Positions 5,521 through 12,183 of a stretch of 12,712 nt of DNA are shown in pieces; positions within the stretch are counted from its first letter, which is position 1, and every line of letters begins with the position of its first letter. The stretch covers positions 1-12,712 of the forward strand of contig CACXHC010000132.1 in the NCBI GenBank assembly GCA_902767285.1, written 5' to 3'. Source of the stretch: an uncultured Ruminococcus sp. (GTDB lineage Bacteria > Bacillota > Clostridia > Oscillospirales > Acutalibacteraceae). The notes below the pieces were generated by a model. The model had not been told where the DNA came from. It searched no databases and saw only the letters and a program-made list of their open reading frames with translations. Position numbers and translations under genes: made by a program.

Positions 5521-6541
5521 CGAAAATATAAAAATTCTTGCAATAGAAAGCTCGTGCGATGAAACTTCTGCGGCTGTTGTCGAGAATGGACGCACTGTTC
5601 TTTCAAATGTAGTCGTTTCACAGATAGACGAACACAAATTATATGGGGGAGTTGTTCCCGAAATAGCAAGCCGCCGTCACGTTGAGGCGATTACCGCCGT
5701 TGTTGACAAAGCTCTTTCTGATGCGAATTTATCGTTATCAGAATTATCGGCAATAGGAGTGACATACGCTCCCGGTTTGATAGGAGCGTTGCTCGTAGGA
5801 ACAAACTTTGCCAAAGGGCTTTCGTATGCTTCGGGGCTTCCGTTGATTCCCGTACATCATTTACGCTCGCATATTGCGTCAAACTACATAACCAACCCCG
5901 ATTTGAAACCTCCGTTTTTGTGTCTGGTTGTTTCGGGAGGACACAGTCATATTGTCATGGTTGAAGATTACACCAAAATGAAAATTATCGGCAAAACCCG
6001 TGACGATGCCGCCGGCGAAGCATTCGACAAAGTGGCTCGTGTTATCGGTATGCCCTACCCCGGCGGAGTAAATCTCGACAAAAAAGCCGAAAGCGGCTGC
6101 GATACGGCATACACTCTCCCCCGCCCGAAAATAGCCGACTCTCCTTATGATTTCAGTTTTTCGGGATTAAAAACGGCGGCACTGAATCTAATCCACAATT
6201 CGGAACAGCGTGGAGAATCCATAAACATCGAAAATTTATGTGCATCGTACCGCAGAGCAGTAGTAGGCTGTCTGACCGACAATTTCATAAAAGCGGCTAA
6301 AGATTTAAACTGCCGAAAACTCGTTATCGCCGGAGGAGTATCAGCAAACACTCTTTTAAGAAGAGAGCTTGAGAGAATCTGCACAGAACAAGGCTACGAG
6401 TTCTATAAACCCGAGCTGAAATATTGCGGAGATAACGGAGCTATGGTTGCGGCACAAGCATTCTATGAGCTTAAAAGCGGACATATCGCCGAACTTAGTC
6501 TAAATGCTGCGGCGACAAAATCCATCGAATCAGATTTCTGA
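5513..6541 (+). CDS. tsaD: tRNA N6-adenosine threonylcarbamoyltransferase (TsaD)
   Basis: Catalytic subunit that transfers the threonylcarbamoyl group to A37 of ANN-decoding tRNAs (t6A). It works with TsaB and TsaE, which are not in this window. The 342-residue product is full length for the family. Motifs: N-terminal ASKHA nucleotide-binding IESSCDETSAAVV (11-23), VPEIASRRH (48-56), metal-ligand histidines in HHLRSH (116 and 120), SGGHSH (141-146), DDAAGEAFDKVAR (164-176), a PGG near 184, AGGVSAN in the C-terminal lobe, and GDNGAM with the last metal-binding aspartate. The start is fixed by AGGAG at 5502-5506, six bases before the ATG. The residue before the second metal histidine is Ser rather than the common Gly, which is unlikely to matter. 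It is the last gene of the operon. Confidence 0.96.
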   Translation: MNNENIKILAIESSCDETSAAVVENGRTVLSNVVVSQIDEHKLYGGVVPEIASRRHVEAITAVVDKALSDANLSLSELSAIGVTYAPGLIGALLVGTNFAKGLSYASGLPLIPVHHLRSHIASNYITNPDLKPPFLCLVVSGGHSHIVMVEDYTKMKIIGKTRDDAAGEAFDKVARVIGMPYPGGVNLDKKAESGCDTAYTLPRPKIADSPYDFSFSGLKTAALNLIHNSEQRGESINIENLCASYRRAVVGCLTDNFIKAAKDLNCRKLVIAGGVSANTLLRRELERICTEQGYEFYKPELKYCGDNGAMVAAQAFYELKSGHIAELSLNAAATKSIESDF

Positions 6542-6550
6542 AAATTTGTT

Positions 6551-6576
6551 GGGGCTGTTGTTTTTTTCACAGCCCC
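6551..6576. terminator. Hairpin between convergent tsaD and tail operon
   Basis: GGGGCTGT (6551-6558) pairs with ACAGCCCC (6569-6576), with a T-rich 10-base loop. The plus-strand continuation (ATTCTACATTTTATTTT) is only moderately T-rich. It is the only hairpin in the 45 bases between two convergent stop codons, so it probably serves both directions. Confidence 0.65.
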
Positions 6577-6586
6577 ATTCTACATT

Positions 6587-7045
6587 TTATTTTACGGCTA
6601 TTATCAAATACTGATTAGCGGAATTATTAAGATTACAGACAACATTTCCGTTTGTATTCTGATTCATAACAAAAACATTATTACCCAACGCACAGCCTTT
6701 AGAACTACCCATACCGCTCACAGCCATAGCCGAATTTACGATAGTTGACGACTGGTCATATTCAACGAGGGGTTCATCGATAGCGAAACAGACAACAATT
6801 CGAGGAGAAAAATCAAAGTTGACGTTTCTTGTTGCGGAATCCGTACCCTGAACGACTCTAAAAACGAACGGTTCCTGAACTCGGTCTTTTTCGTCATTGG
6901 TAAGATGTGCGTATATGTTAGCAGCATGTTGCCACAAAGCGGTATCAATCAACTGATTATCTCTTACAAAATCGCTTCGAGTAGGTTTATCTGTACCAGA
7001 CCACAAATTAAGCATATAATGTTCTGTTCTTTCGCTTGATGCCAT
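6587..7045 (-). CDS. Short tail-fibre-like protein
   Basis: A 152-residue protein, last in the tail operon. The N-terminal part, with SGTDKPTRSDFVRDNQLID (residues 16-34) followed by a helical segment, resembles the attachment region of Firmicutes phage tail fibres, in which a tryptophan and a DF..DN..ID pattern recur. The rest (about 60-152) is predicted beta-rich, with a Gly/Asn/Ser-rich end (GMGSSKGCALGN, then NQNTNGN) that would fit a small receptor-binding or fibre-tip domain. It is far shorter than a typical fibre and has no visible repetitive shaft. The start is well supported by AAAGGAGGTG at 7053-7062. It is separated from the XkdU-like gene by 157 bases carrying a hairpin repeat. 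The assignment rests on position and N-terminal resemblance. Confidence 0.6.
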   Translation of the reverse strand: MASSERTEHYMLNLWSGTDKPTRSDFVRDNQLIDTALWQHAANIYAHLTNDEKDRVQEPFVFRVVQGTDSATRNVNFDFSPRIVVCFAIDEPLVEYDQSSTIVNSAMAVSGMGSSKGCALGNNVFVMNQNTNGNVVCNLNNSANQYLIIAVK

Positions 7046-7076
7046 AATAAAGCACCTCCTTTATTTTAGATTTTTT

Positions 7077-7088
7077 CCCGCTTGCGGG
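7077..7088. repeat. Small CCCGC/GCGGG hairpin in tail-operon gap
   Basis: CCCGC-TT-GCGGG is preceded by a T-run, the same order as in the left-edge copy 1 (T-run, CCCGC, GCGGG), but with the T/A part of the stem missing. It looks like a shortened relative of that repeat. It lies just upstream of the ribosome binding site of the fibre-like gene. Confidence 0.45.
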
Positions 7089-7113
7089 TTGCAGTTTGGT
7101 TTGTATGTACATA

Positions 7114-7190
7114 AGTTTACACCTGCGATGCAAATATTCCCGTATACGAATTAAAGTTTTTTTTGCTTCTTTTTTTTTCAAAAAAAGAAG
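7114..7190 (+). repeat. Hairpin repeat, diverged copy in tail-operon gap
   Basis: AGTTTACAC and CTGCGA (shared with 101-132) are followed by ATGCAAA and TACGAATTAAAG, a T-run, and the hairpin CTTCTTTTTTT (7166-7176) with AAAAAAAGAAG (7180-7190). Its orientation opposes the minus-strand genes on both sides. Together with the small hairpin at 7077 it fills the only long gap in the baseplate part of the operon. Confidence 0.75.
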
Positions 7191-7202
7191 ATAAAAAAGA
7201 AG

Positions 7203-7778
7203 TTAGCCGGCGTTATACTCATCGAGTTTGTTCCACGAATAATTCATGCTGTCCCACTCATCAAACGAACGTGAAAACGAGTCGTAAGTATTCCAGTTTG
7301 CGGTTCTGAACTCAACGACAAAATCGAGATGGCACGGCAAGAAACCGGCTACACGCTCCTTAATGAATCTTTTTTCGGCTGAGGAATAGTTTCTCGCTCT
7401 CGGGGTGATGAGTATATTATAAAAACAGGGATCTTCCACCACGTCGCACACGATACCCAGCGAATTGAAAAAACGCTGAAGCCCGCTTGGTGTGAAATCG
7501 TTCGCAGTAAGTGCAATCATAGATTTTATCATGTTTCGCCTGTCAGCGAGCGAGAGCGAATTTCGCACGGGGCCGACTATCTTCTCATATTCCGCAAGCC
7601 CCGACTCCTCGGCGGTTTCGATAAAACACTCGCCTATTGCATCGTCTATATTGTCCGAAACATCGTCCATAACCGCAGAATAACACTCCAGCTCTCGTAA
7701 AATAACATCGCCTATCAGCAAATCATAAATACCGAATGCACTCATAGCTTCCGACATATTATCAAAACTAAACATCAC
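7203..7778 (-). CDS. xkdU: Baseplate/tail protein, XkdU-like (YmfQ/DUF2313 type)
   Basis: A 191-residue protein, directly after the gpJ-like gene, where XkdU sits in PBSX-type tails. The central part (about 55-115) shows the family's pattern: an acidic EETAEESGLAEYEKIVG-like helix (53-69), then SLADRRNMIKSMIA (75-88) and the LQRFFNSLGI helix (99-108). The C-terminus is rich in Trp and Tyr (WNTYDSFSRSFDEWDSMNY, 161-179), as in several members. XkdU-type proteins complete the baseplate wedge. The start is GTG at 7778, overlapping the stop of the upstream gene as GTGA. An ATG directly follows at 7775 and is eight bases from GGAG, so it may be the real start. Assignment is mostly by position and length. 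Confidence 0.75.
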   Translation of the reverse strand: MMFSFDNMSEAMSAFGIYDLLIGDVILRELECYSAVMDDVSDNIDDAIGECFIETAEESGLAEYEKIVGPVRNSLSLADRRNMIKSMIALTANDFTPSGLQRFFNSLGIVCDVVEDPCFYNILITPRARNYSSAEKRFIKERVAGFLPCHLDFVVEFRTANWNTYDSFSRSFDEWDSMNYSWNKLDEYNAG

Positions 7779-8839
7779 TCACGCTCCGTTATAAAAATAT
7801 TTCGACACCTTGCAACGCAGTCGTCATCTATCGGCATATCGTAAACAAGCTGATTTACAAACGAGTAGTTTTTTACGCCCTCTACATGAGTGACAACTTC
7901 GCCAATCGCTGACATATAAACCGATTCTCCGCCCGTAAGCGTGTTGAAATACTGTCTTATCGCATCTTCGCAGCTGCCTTTTACTGTGTCGAAATCATAT
8001 CCGCTCTTCACTTCGAGAATCAAATATACATCGCACAAAATTATAGACAAAGCGTGAACTTCAACATCAACGTTTATCTCTCGTGCTTCCTGAAGTTTCT
8101 CTTGAACAGCGTTTATTAAAGCCGTTGTTGCCGTGCCGTTCGCACTCGATACATAAACATCAACCGTACCAACGCCACGTCTTTTCGGCACAACTCCAAC
8201 CGACGTCACCCCCTCAACCGACATAGCCTGAGCAATATAATATGCCTTGTTTGTGCCGTTCGAGATATTAACAAAACTGTCCAAAATTCTTTTTCTCAAG
8301 AGTTCGTCATTTTCTTCGTCTGTGCCGTTTTCGGTTCTGAAATCATTCTGAACGCTCTGAACTTCGGCGATGGGCGTAACTATAACGCTTATGGTCTGAA
8401 CTCCGACATTATACTTTTCTCCAACCTCAACCGCTCTTATCGGAGCATTCCCCGAAAGTCTGCCCGATGTTATGACAATTGTTTCTGTTGTTTCAAATCT
8501 AACAGGATTTTCGCCTACTGTTGATACGATTGTTCCTGCCGGAATTTCTTTATCATAAGAAAGTTGTCTTGATAAATAAAAATCAACTTCGCCTTCGGCT
8601 TTTTGTCCGCTTTTTCGTGAAAGTCCTCTTTGCGATGCGTGCATATCGAGATATTCCCCTTCGGCAGTTGTCGGAAACATCTGTGCTTTCAGCCAATCTA
8701 CCTCACAACACAACGAAAACACCTCTCCCGCCAGCACTTCCATTCTGATACCAATATCGGACGCATTTTCGGGATTTGTACCTGTGAGCGATTTGTATTT
8801 ATTTTTCATTCGATTGAGTATCTCGCTGTAAGTAACTAT
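7775..8839 (-). CDS. xkdT: Baseplate protein, gpJ/XkdT-like, with apparent non-AUG start
   Basis: Baseplate wedge protein of the Mu gp47/PBSX XkdT (Baseplate_J) family. From the proposed start it has 354 residues, close to the usual family length. The N-terminal region has SDIGIRMEVLAGEVFSL and then a GEYLDMHASQRGL segment, matching the family pattern in which (K)REGS..Y is followed by LD..A..RG. The middle has the typical ...EVGEKYNVG and GTDEENDELLRKRIL segments, then GVTSVGVV with repeated beta strands. The first ATG is at 8809. However, GGAGGTG at 8845-8851 points to a start near 8839-8842, and the ten extra residues (VTYSEILNRM after the start codon) resemble the helix that normally opens this family. 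The only initiation candidates there are ATA (8839) and ATT (8842). The stop overlaps the XkdU-like start. Confidence 0.85.
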   Translation of the reverse strand: MVTYSEILNRMKNKYKSLTGTNPENASDIGIRMEVLAGEVFSLCCEVDWLKAQMFPTTAEGEYLDMHASQRGLSRKSGQKAEGEVDFYLSRQLSYDKEIPAGTIVSTVGENPVRFETTETIVITSGRLSGNAPIRAVEVGEKYNVGVQTISVIVTPIAEVQSVQNDFRTENGTDEENDELLRKRILDSFVNISNGTNKAYYIAQAMSVEGVTSVGVVPKRRGVGTVDVYVSSANGTATTALINAVQEKLQEAREINVDVEVHALSIILCDVYLILEVKSGYDFDTVKGSCEDAIRQYFNTLTGGESVYMSAIGEVVTHVEGVKNYSFVNQLVYDMPIDDDCVARCRNIFITERE

Positions 8840-8844
8840 AATAA

Positions 8845-8851
8845 CACCTCC
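8845..8851 (-). promoter_or_regulatory. Ribosome binding site that decides the xkdT start
   Basis: GGAGGTG on the minus strand lies 7 bases (from GGAGG) before ATA at 8839 and 4 before ATT at 8842. It is 37 bases from the first ATG. No other ribosome binding site-like sequence lies near that ATG. Confidence 0.7.
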
Positions 8852-8854
8852 GTT

Positions 8855-9187
8855 TTAATAAAAATCGACTTCGCATTCTTGATTTTCGCCGTCAAAAGCA
8901 ACCGTAAATTTTATTTTTGATATGTAGTTTTGAGTTTCAATTTTCGCCTTAACAATATCTATTCCGTATTTAGCACAGGCTTCTTTGCACAGCATCGAAA
9001 CACGCTCAGGCGATACGCTCAACAAATCTTGTGTGCAGTCAATGCCGAGTTCACGGTCATATTTGTACGACCCTTTTTTGACCGACAATATAAATTTGGC
9101 TTTCTGACAAACTTCATCAATTCCGTAAATTACTTTTGGATAGCCTTGTACGTTAATTTCGAAATCACCGTCAACATAAGTATCCAC
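8855..9187 (-). CDS. xkdS: gp25-like baseplate protein (XkdS position)
   Basis: A 110-residue protein in the XkdS slot, between the spike-like and gpJ-like genes. It has the features of the gp25/DUF2634 wedge family: an early GIDEVCQKAKFILSVKKGSY segment (22-41), then YDRELGID (43-50) with the conserved arginine, and a terminal beta hairpin where gp25-like proteins bind the wedge. Similar proteins in T4 and PBSX initiate sheath polymerisation, which would need a sheath gene that is not seen here. The start is GTG at 9187, with AGGAGG at 9195-9200 seven bases before it. Its stop is 15 bases before the proposed start of the xkdT-like gene. Confidence 0.75.
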   Translation of the reverse strand: MDTYVDGDFEINVQGYPKVIYGIDEVCQKAKFILSVKKGSYKYDRELGIDCTQDLLSVSPERVSMLCKEACAKYGIDIVKAKIETQNYISKIKFTVAFDGENQECEVDFY

Positions 9188-9209
9188 AGGTTCGCCTCCT
9201 TTTTTTGAA

Positions 9210-9551
9210 TTATGGATTGTCCGAACTCGAAAACTCGTGACCGTTTATAATAACTCTGCCGTCATTTTTGAGAACGATGCTCGCCCCGCCCGATGAGTAC
9301 AATGCAATTTCGCCTTTTTTCAACGGAATATCGCACTTGCTCTCACAGCCGATGATACACAACGTTCTGCCGGCTTTTGCGACAACAGCTCTTTCGTTAT
9401 CAGGAGGAATACAAAATACTCCATACGGATAAAACGCTTTCGCCGAGTCGTTTCCTTCAGCCAATCCGATTCTGTCGCCGTCTGTTCCGGCTACGTTGAC
9501 TGTAAAAATATTTTCGGTATTGTTTTCCGATATTTTTTCATTTATCCACAT
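9210..9551 (-). CDS. Baseplate spike protein, gpV/Mu gp45-like
   Basis: A 113-residue, beta-rich protein in the place of XkdR. After a short N-terminal segment, an OB-fold-like part (about 17-80) contains GTDGDRIGL and YGVFCIPPDNERAVV. It leads into a strand-rich C-terminus, GEIALYSSGGASIVLKNDGR (80-99), then VIINGHEF. The GG..I.L..DG.V.ING pattern is characteristic of the end of phage baseplate assembly protein V and Mu gp45-type spikes, which tip the tail tube. Such spikes form trimers that puncture the target envelope. The very short C-terminal extension suggests a blunt tip. The ATG is preceded by GGAGG (9561-9565, nine bases) inside the end of the hub gene. Confidence 0.72.
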   Translation of the reverse strand: MWINEKISENNTENIFTVNVAGTDGDRIGLAEGNDSAKAFYPYGVFCIPPDNERAVVAKAGRTLCIIGCESKCDIPLKKGEIALYSSGGASIVLKNDGRVIINGHEFSSSDNP

Positions 9552-9555
9552 AAAA

Positions 9556-10449
9556 TCAGTCCTCCATATTTACGGTAAAATCGGTAAACATCAAATTATT
9601 TTTCATTGTGAATTTGGATTTTATTATAACGCCTTTTAGCGAATCATCATTAACGAAAATACGACTGCCCAAAACATCACCGAAAAATCCGATGCACTTA
9701 ACTTCGGCGGTATAATTCGAGTTCATGCTTTTTTGTATAATGTCATCAATATCGGAGAGAGTACCTGTACGACTGTCCGAGAGGTTCACACGTCTTTCTC
9801 TTATTATATTATCGTTTTCCGCCGCGGGATTTTTTACAGTTATAACATCTTGCCCCGAGTAAACGTAAATTTTTGATATTTGACTGCACCTTTTTCGGCG
9901 GTAAGTGATTTGATAAACGTTATCAACCGAAATTTCGTTTTTATTACGATAATCTGTGCGAAAATCCCCCATCCACGAAATTCGGGGAACAGTACATAAA
10001 AACATATCACAGAATTTTTTAACAGCGTAGTAATGCGAATTACCTCTGCCGATTTTCATAACTCCTTGTCGGCAAGGTACATAATCATGTTTGCCGAACG
10101 ATATTCCGAACCGCTCAAGATGTTTTTTGTAGATAATATCAATAGAGGGAGAAATATACTCGCACGGCTCGCACTCGTTATCCAGAGCGAGTGCAGTATA
10201 ATTTCGGGCATATATTACCGACTCCGCACCGCCTGAATTTTGTTTTGTAACAACTTCGTCAACAATGCCCTTAAATATGATATTACCGAAATCATCTTCC
10301 AAATATATTTTTTGCAGATGAGGAACACGCCCTACAATTTTGACGGAAAAATCATCGGCAGGCACAGAATATTCGCTGTTTATTTCGATACTCAAGACAT
10401 TCTCAAGCAAGATGTTTTTGTTATTGCTGTTTTCGCCGATTACTTTCAA
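9556..10449 (-). CDS. xkdQ: Tail hub protein, gpD/XkdQ-like
   Basis: A 297-residue protein of the phage late-control gpD/XkdQ type, the hub that joins the tail tube to the spike. Its N-terminal part (1-100) is beta-rich with SVPADDFSVKI (28-38) and DDFGNIIFKGIVDEV (52-66), the usual hub-domain pattern. The middle holds a GRGNSHYYAVKKFCDMF helix (148-164), the counterpart of the LysM-adjacent segment in XkdQ. The C-terminal third has a series of strands, VKNPAA and RRVNLSDS, ending in FTMKNNLMFTDFTVNMED. The start is TTG at 10449, overlapping the stop of the LysM gene as TTGA and preceded by AAGGTG, so it is probably translated by coupling. Length is close to the family norm. Confidence 0.8.
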   Translation of the reverse strand: MKVIGENSNNKNILLENVLSIEINSEYSVPADDFSVKIVGRVPHLQKIYLEDDFGNIIFKGIVDEVVTKQNSGGAESVIYARNYTALALDNECEPCEYISPSIDIIYKKHLERFGISFGKHDYVPCRQGVMKIGRGNSHYYAVKKFCDMFLCTVPRISWMGDFRTDYRNKNEISVDNVYQITYRRKRCSQISKIYVYSGQDVITVKNPAAENDNIIRERRVNLSDSRTGTLSDIDDIIQKSMNSNYTAEVKCIGFFGDVLGSRIFVNDDSLKGVIIKSKFTMKNNLMFTDFTVNMED

Positions 10450-10961
10450 CGCAGTTTCACCTTTGTTCCTTCCTCAAGATAATTTATATCTCTGATATGA
10501 TGATTTAAAGATGCTATAACCGAAACTTCATCGGGAGTTTTGCCAATATCCCATAAGCTGTCGCCCTCTTCGGCTATGTAAACGGGAGGTGATTCCGCCT
10601 TAACGCCGATTTTTTCTATAACGGCAAAATCAAAATTTACCGATATGTAATTTTCTCTCGGTTCGGCAGATAACGAAATCTCTTTCGGCACGGCAATTAC
10701 AGATTTAAAGTAAGGCATTGTAAGAATAGCAGATTTTTTGTTTTTGCACATCTGCATAAGGATTTCGAGGTCATCAAAACAGTGTTCCCCGAAAAGTTCC
10801 CCCTTGCCCGACACCGAACCCAAATCCGCCAAAGCGTCACTGTCAGCAAACTCACCCGAAGCCAGACGCTTCATCTGCACATTGTTTTTTCGTCTGAAAA
10901 CAAGCTCTTTGGGATTGTGCGAAAGCTGAACTCCACCGAATCTCATTAATGCGTCAGTCAT
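10446..10961 (-). CDS. xkdP: LysM-domain tail/baseplate protein (XkdP-like)
   Basis: A 171-residue protein with a beta-rich N-terminal part (1-122), which resembles the tube-like domain of XkdP-type proteins, and a C-terminal LysM domain (about 127-171: YIAEEGDSLWDIG, then VIASLNHH, then LEEGTKVKLR). In PBSX-type phages XkdP lies between the tape measure and the hub, and links the tail tube with the hub. Here the hub follows as expected, but no tape measure precedes it. LysM binds N-acetylglucosamine polymers in other proteins; in baseplates it has a structural role. The ATG at 10961 lies two bases after the stop of the micro-ORF. AAAGGA is 12 bases upstream, a rather weak placement. Confidence 0.85.
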   Translation of the reverse strand: MTDALMRFGGVQLSHNPKELVFRRKNNVQMKRLASGEFADSDALADLGSVSGKGELFGEHCFDDLEILMQMCKNKKSAILTMPYFKSVIAVPKEISLSAEPRENYISVNFDFAVIEKIGVKAESPPVYIAEEGDSLWDIGKTPDEVSVIASLNHHIRDINYLEEGTKVKLR

Positions 10962-10963
10962 AA

Positions 10964-11062
10964 TTATTGCGAATCCTTTCCCGAAATATTGCCGTCATAT
11001 CTGCGTGACTGCCTCTCGTAAAATTCCGATAATTCCTCTGCGGATATATTTTTTTCTTCCAT
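10964..11062 (-). CDS. Micro-ORF, 32 residues, unknown
   Basis: An ATG-started frame of 32 codons fills the gap before the LysM gene and ends two bases before its start. The product begins MEEKNISAEELSEFYERQSRRY, read as MEEKNISAEELS followed by EFYERQSRRY; it is acidic and helical, then ends in a short polar tail. I do not recognise it. It has no clear ribosome binding site, because the 12 bases before it directly follow a hairpin repeat. It could be a remnant of a larger tail gene (tail-assembly chaperone or tape measure) or a small leader peptide coupled to the LysM gene. The close coupling argues it is not random. Confidence 0.4.
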   Translation of the reverse strand: MEEKNISAEELSEFYERQSRRYDGNISGKDSQ

Positions 11063-11073
11063 GTGTATTATTC

Positions 11074-11135
11074 GTGGGGAAAACCCTTTTTTGAAAAAAA
11101 GGGTTTTCCCCACACCCCTTTCCTAAAAAACTTTA
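11074..11135 (-). repeat. G+C-type hairpin repeat between tail genes
   Basis: GTGGGGAAAACCCTTTTTT (11074-11092) is perfectly complementary to the arm at 11095-11113. On the minus strand the stem is preceded by AATAAAGTTTTTTAGGAAAG, so the T-run comes before the hairpin as in the CTTC-type copies. A relative lies at 12579. It sits where the sheath, tube and tape-measure genes would be expected. Confidence 0.8.
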
Positions 11136-11846
11136 TTAAAAATTGAGTTCGGGAACACCCCCGATTATTGGTACATCATCAAAACCGCTTATAAAAATTT
11201 CTGCTTTTTGGGACTCTTTTTCTGTACTCTTCACGCAGCAGCATTGTCTGAAATTGTAATTTCCCACACGCAGATCAAATGTTCCGTAATTAGCCAGTTC
11301 GTTGATATAATATACGGGGGCATCGTGCAGAATAATCGAGTATTTGTTTCTGCTGTCCGACACGCCAACGGGATAATCTTCAAAAATTGACATTATAGGT
11401 TTAATGCTGAAATCTCTTGCAATATCGTATCCGCCCACAGCGAAAGTAACGGTAACTCCGACTCTTTCAGAGAAATTGTTTGCAACTATCCTGTCGGGAT
11501 ATTCTTTTATGGTGAAGGTTATACAGCATTTGTAAGCGAGGTCATCTCTTGAGTAAGACACACCACCTACAATTAGATTTTGTATTTCGAAATCGAAGTC
11601 ATTATTGATGATATTAGATATGTTTTCGGCGATTTGCTGACACCCCGCACCGCCCTGATTCATCGGACAGTATATCGATATTTTAGCATCAACAAAATTA
11701 TCGCCGATTTTTTCGACAGATACATAAGCTTTTTTGCTCGACAAAGGCGATTTCGCAACATCGGGCGAAAATGCAGGACACGCATCAACATCGATTGGAT
11801 AATTGTTTATAGCAGAGATTATTTGTGTTATGTAATTATTGGTCAT
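11136..11846 (-). CDS. Tail-completion-like protein with extra C-terminal domain
   Basis: A 236-residue protein between connector-like genes and the baseplate module. The first half (about 1-118) reads like the tail-completion/terminator proteins of clostridial PBSX-like clusters: an N-terminal helix, strands KAYVSVEKIGD and AKISIYCPM, the GGAGCQQIAENISNII helix, then GGVSYSRDDLAYKCCITFTI. The second half (about 120-236) is a separate beta-rich stretch with YGTFDLRVGNYNFRQCCCV and AEIFISGFDDVPIIGG, whose role I cannot name. A Cys triplet (near 202-204) is unusual. The start ATG overlaps the preceding gene by 11 bases and has GGGGGAG just upstream. It stops at the hairpin repeat. The family call is by pattern and position only. 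Confidence 0.5.
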   Translation of the reverse strand: MTNNYITQIISAINNYPIDVDACPAFSPDVAKSPLSSKKAYVSVEKIGDNFVDAKISIYCPMNQGGAGCQQIAENISNIINNDFDFEIQNLIVGGVSYSRDDLAYKCCITFTIKEYPDRIVANNFSERVGVTVTFAVGGYDIARDFSIKPIMSIFEDYPVGVSDSRNKYSIILHDAPVYYINELANYGTFDLRVGNYNFRQCCCVKSTEKESQKAEIFISGFDDVPIIGGVPELNF

Positions 11847-12183
11847 TATTCTCCCCCAATATTCGCAAAACAGCCCTCACACAAATGGAAGAATCACCGA
11901 AATATCGAATTTCCGAAAACTCTTTTTGATATTTTTTGCCGTTCAATATAAATATAGTTCCTAAATCCAAAGAGTCAACCTCACAGTCGGATTTTCCTAA
12001 AAAGACGTAATGCCTGCTATTGTACAGTCCCGATTCACGGGCATCTATTCCGAAATCATTTTTTTCATAGTTTAGAGGATATATAAAACCTTTAACGGTG
12101 TTATCCGAGTTTTGGTCGCCAATCTTTATTTGTTCGCCATATTTTTCGATAATGGAGTCAATGTAGTTGAACACGCTTAACAC
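11836..12183 (-). CDS. Small connector (head-tail joining)-like protein
   Basis: A 115-residue, strand-rich protein in the position of XkdH-type head-tail connector proteins. Visible features are an N-terminal helix (NYIDSIIEKYG, 6-16), a central TVKGFIYPLNY segment (29-39), HYVFLGKSD (58-66) and a C-terminal RAVLRIL strand. This is the order of helix, strand, loop and strand seen in phage head-completion proteins that form rings at the connector. The identity of the family is inferred, not certain. The GTG at 12183 is only three bases from GAGAGG (12186-12191); a second GTG at 12174 has better spacing and may be used instead. It overlaps the genes on both sides. Confidence 0.5.
   Translation of the reverse strand: MLSVFNYIDSIIEKYGEQIKIGDQNSDNTVKGFIYPLNYEKNDFGIDARESGLYNSRHYVFLGKSDCEVDSLDLGTIFILNGKKYQKEFSEIRYFGDSSICVRAVLRILGENNDQ

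Noticed and set aside
6587..7045. Fibre-like gene as the variable target of a diversity-generating retroelement
   Set aside because: No reverse transcriptase and no second, template-like copy of its 3' end is visible in the window.
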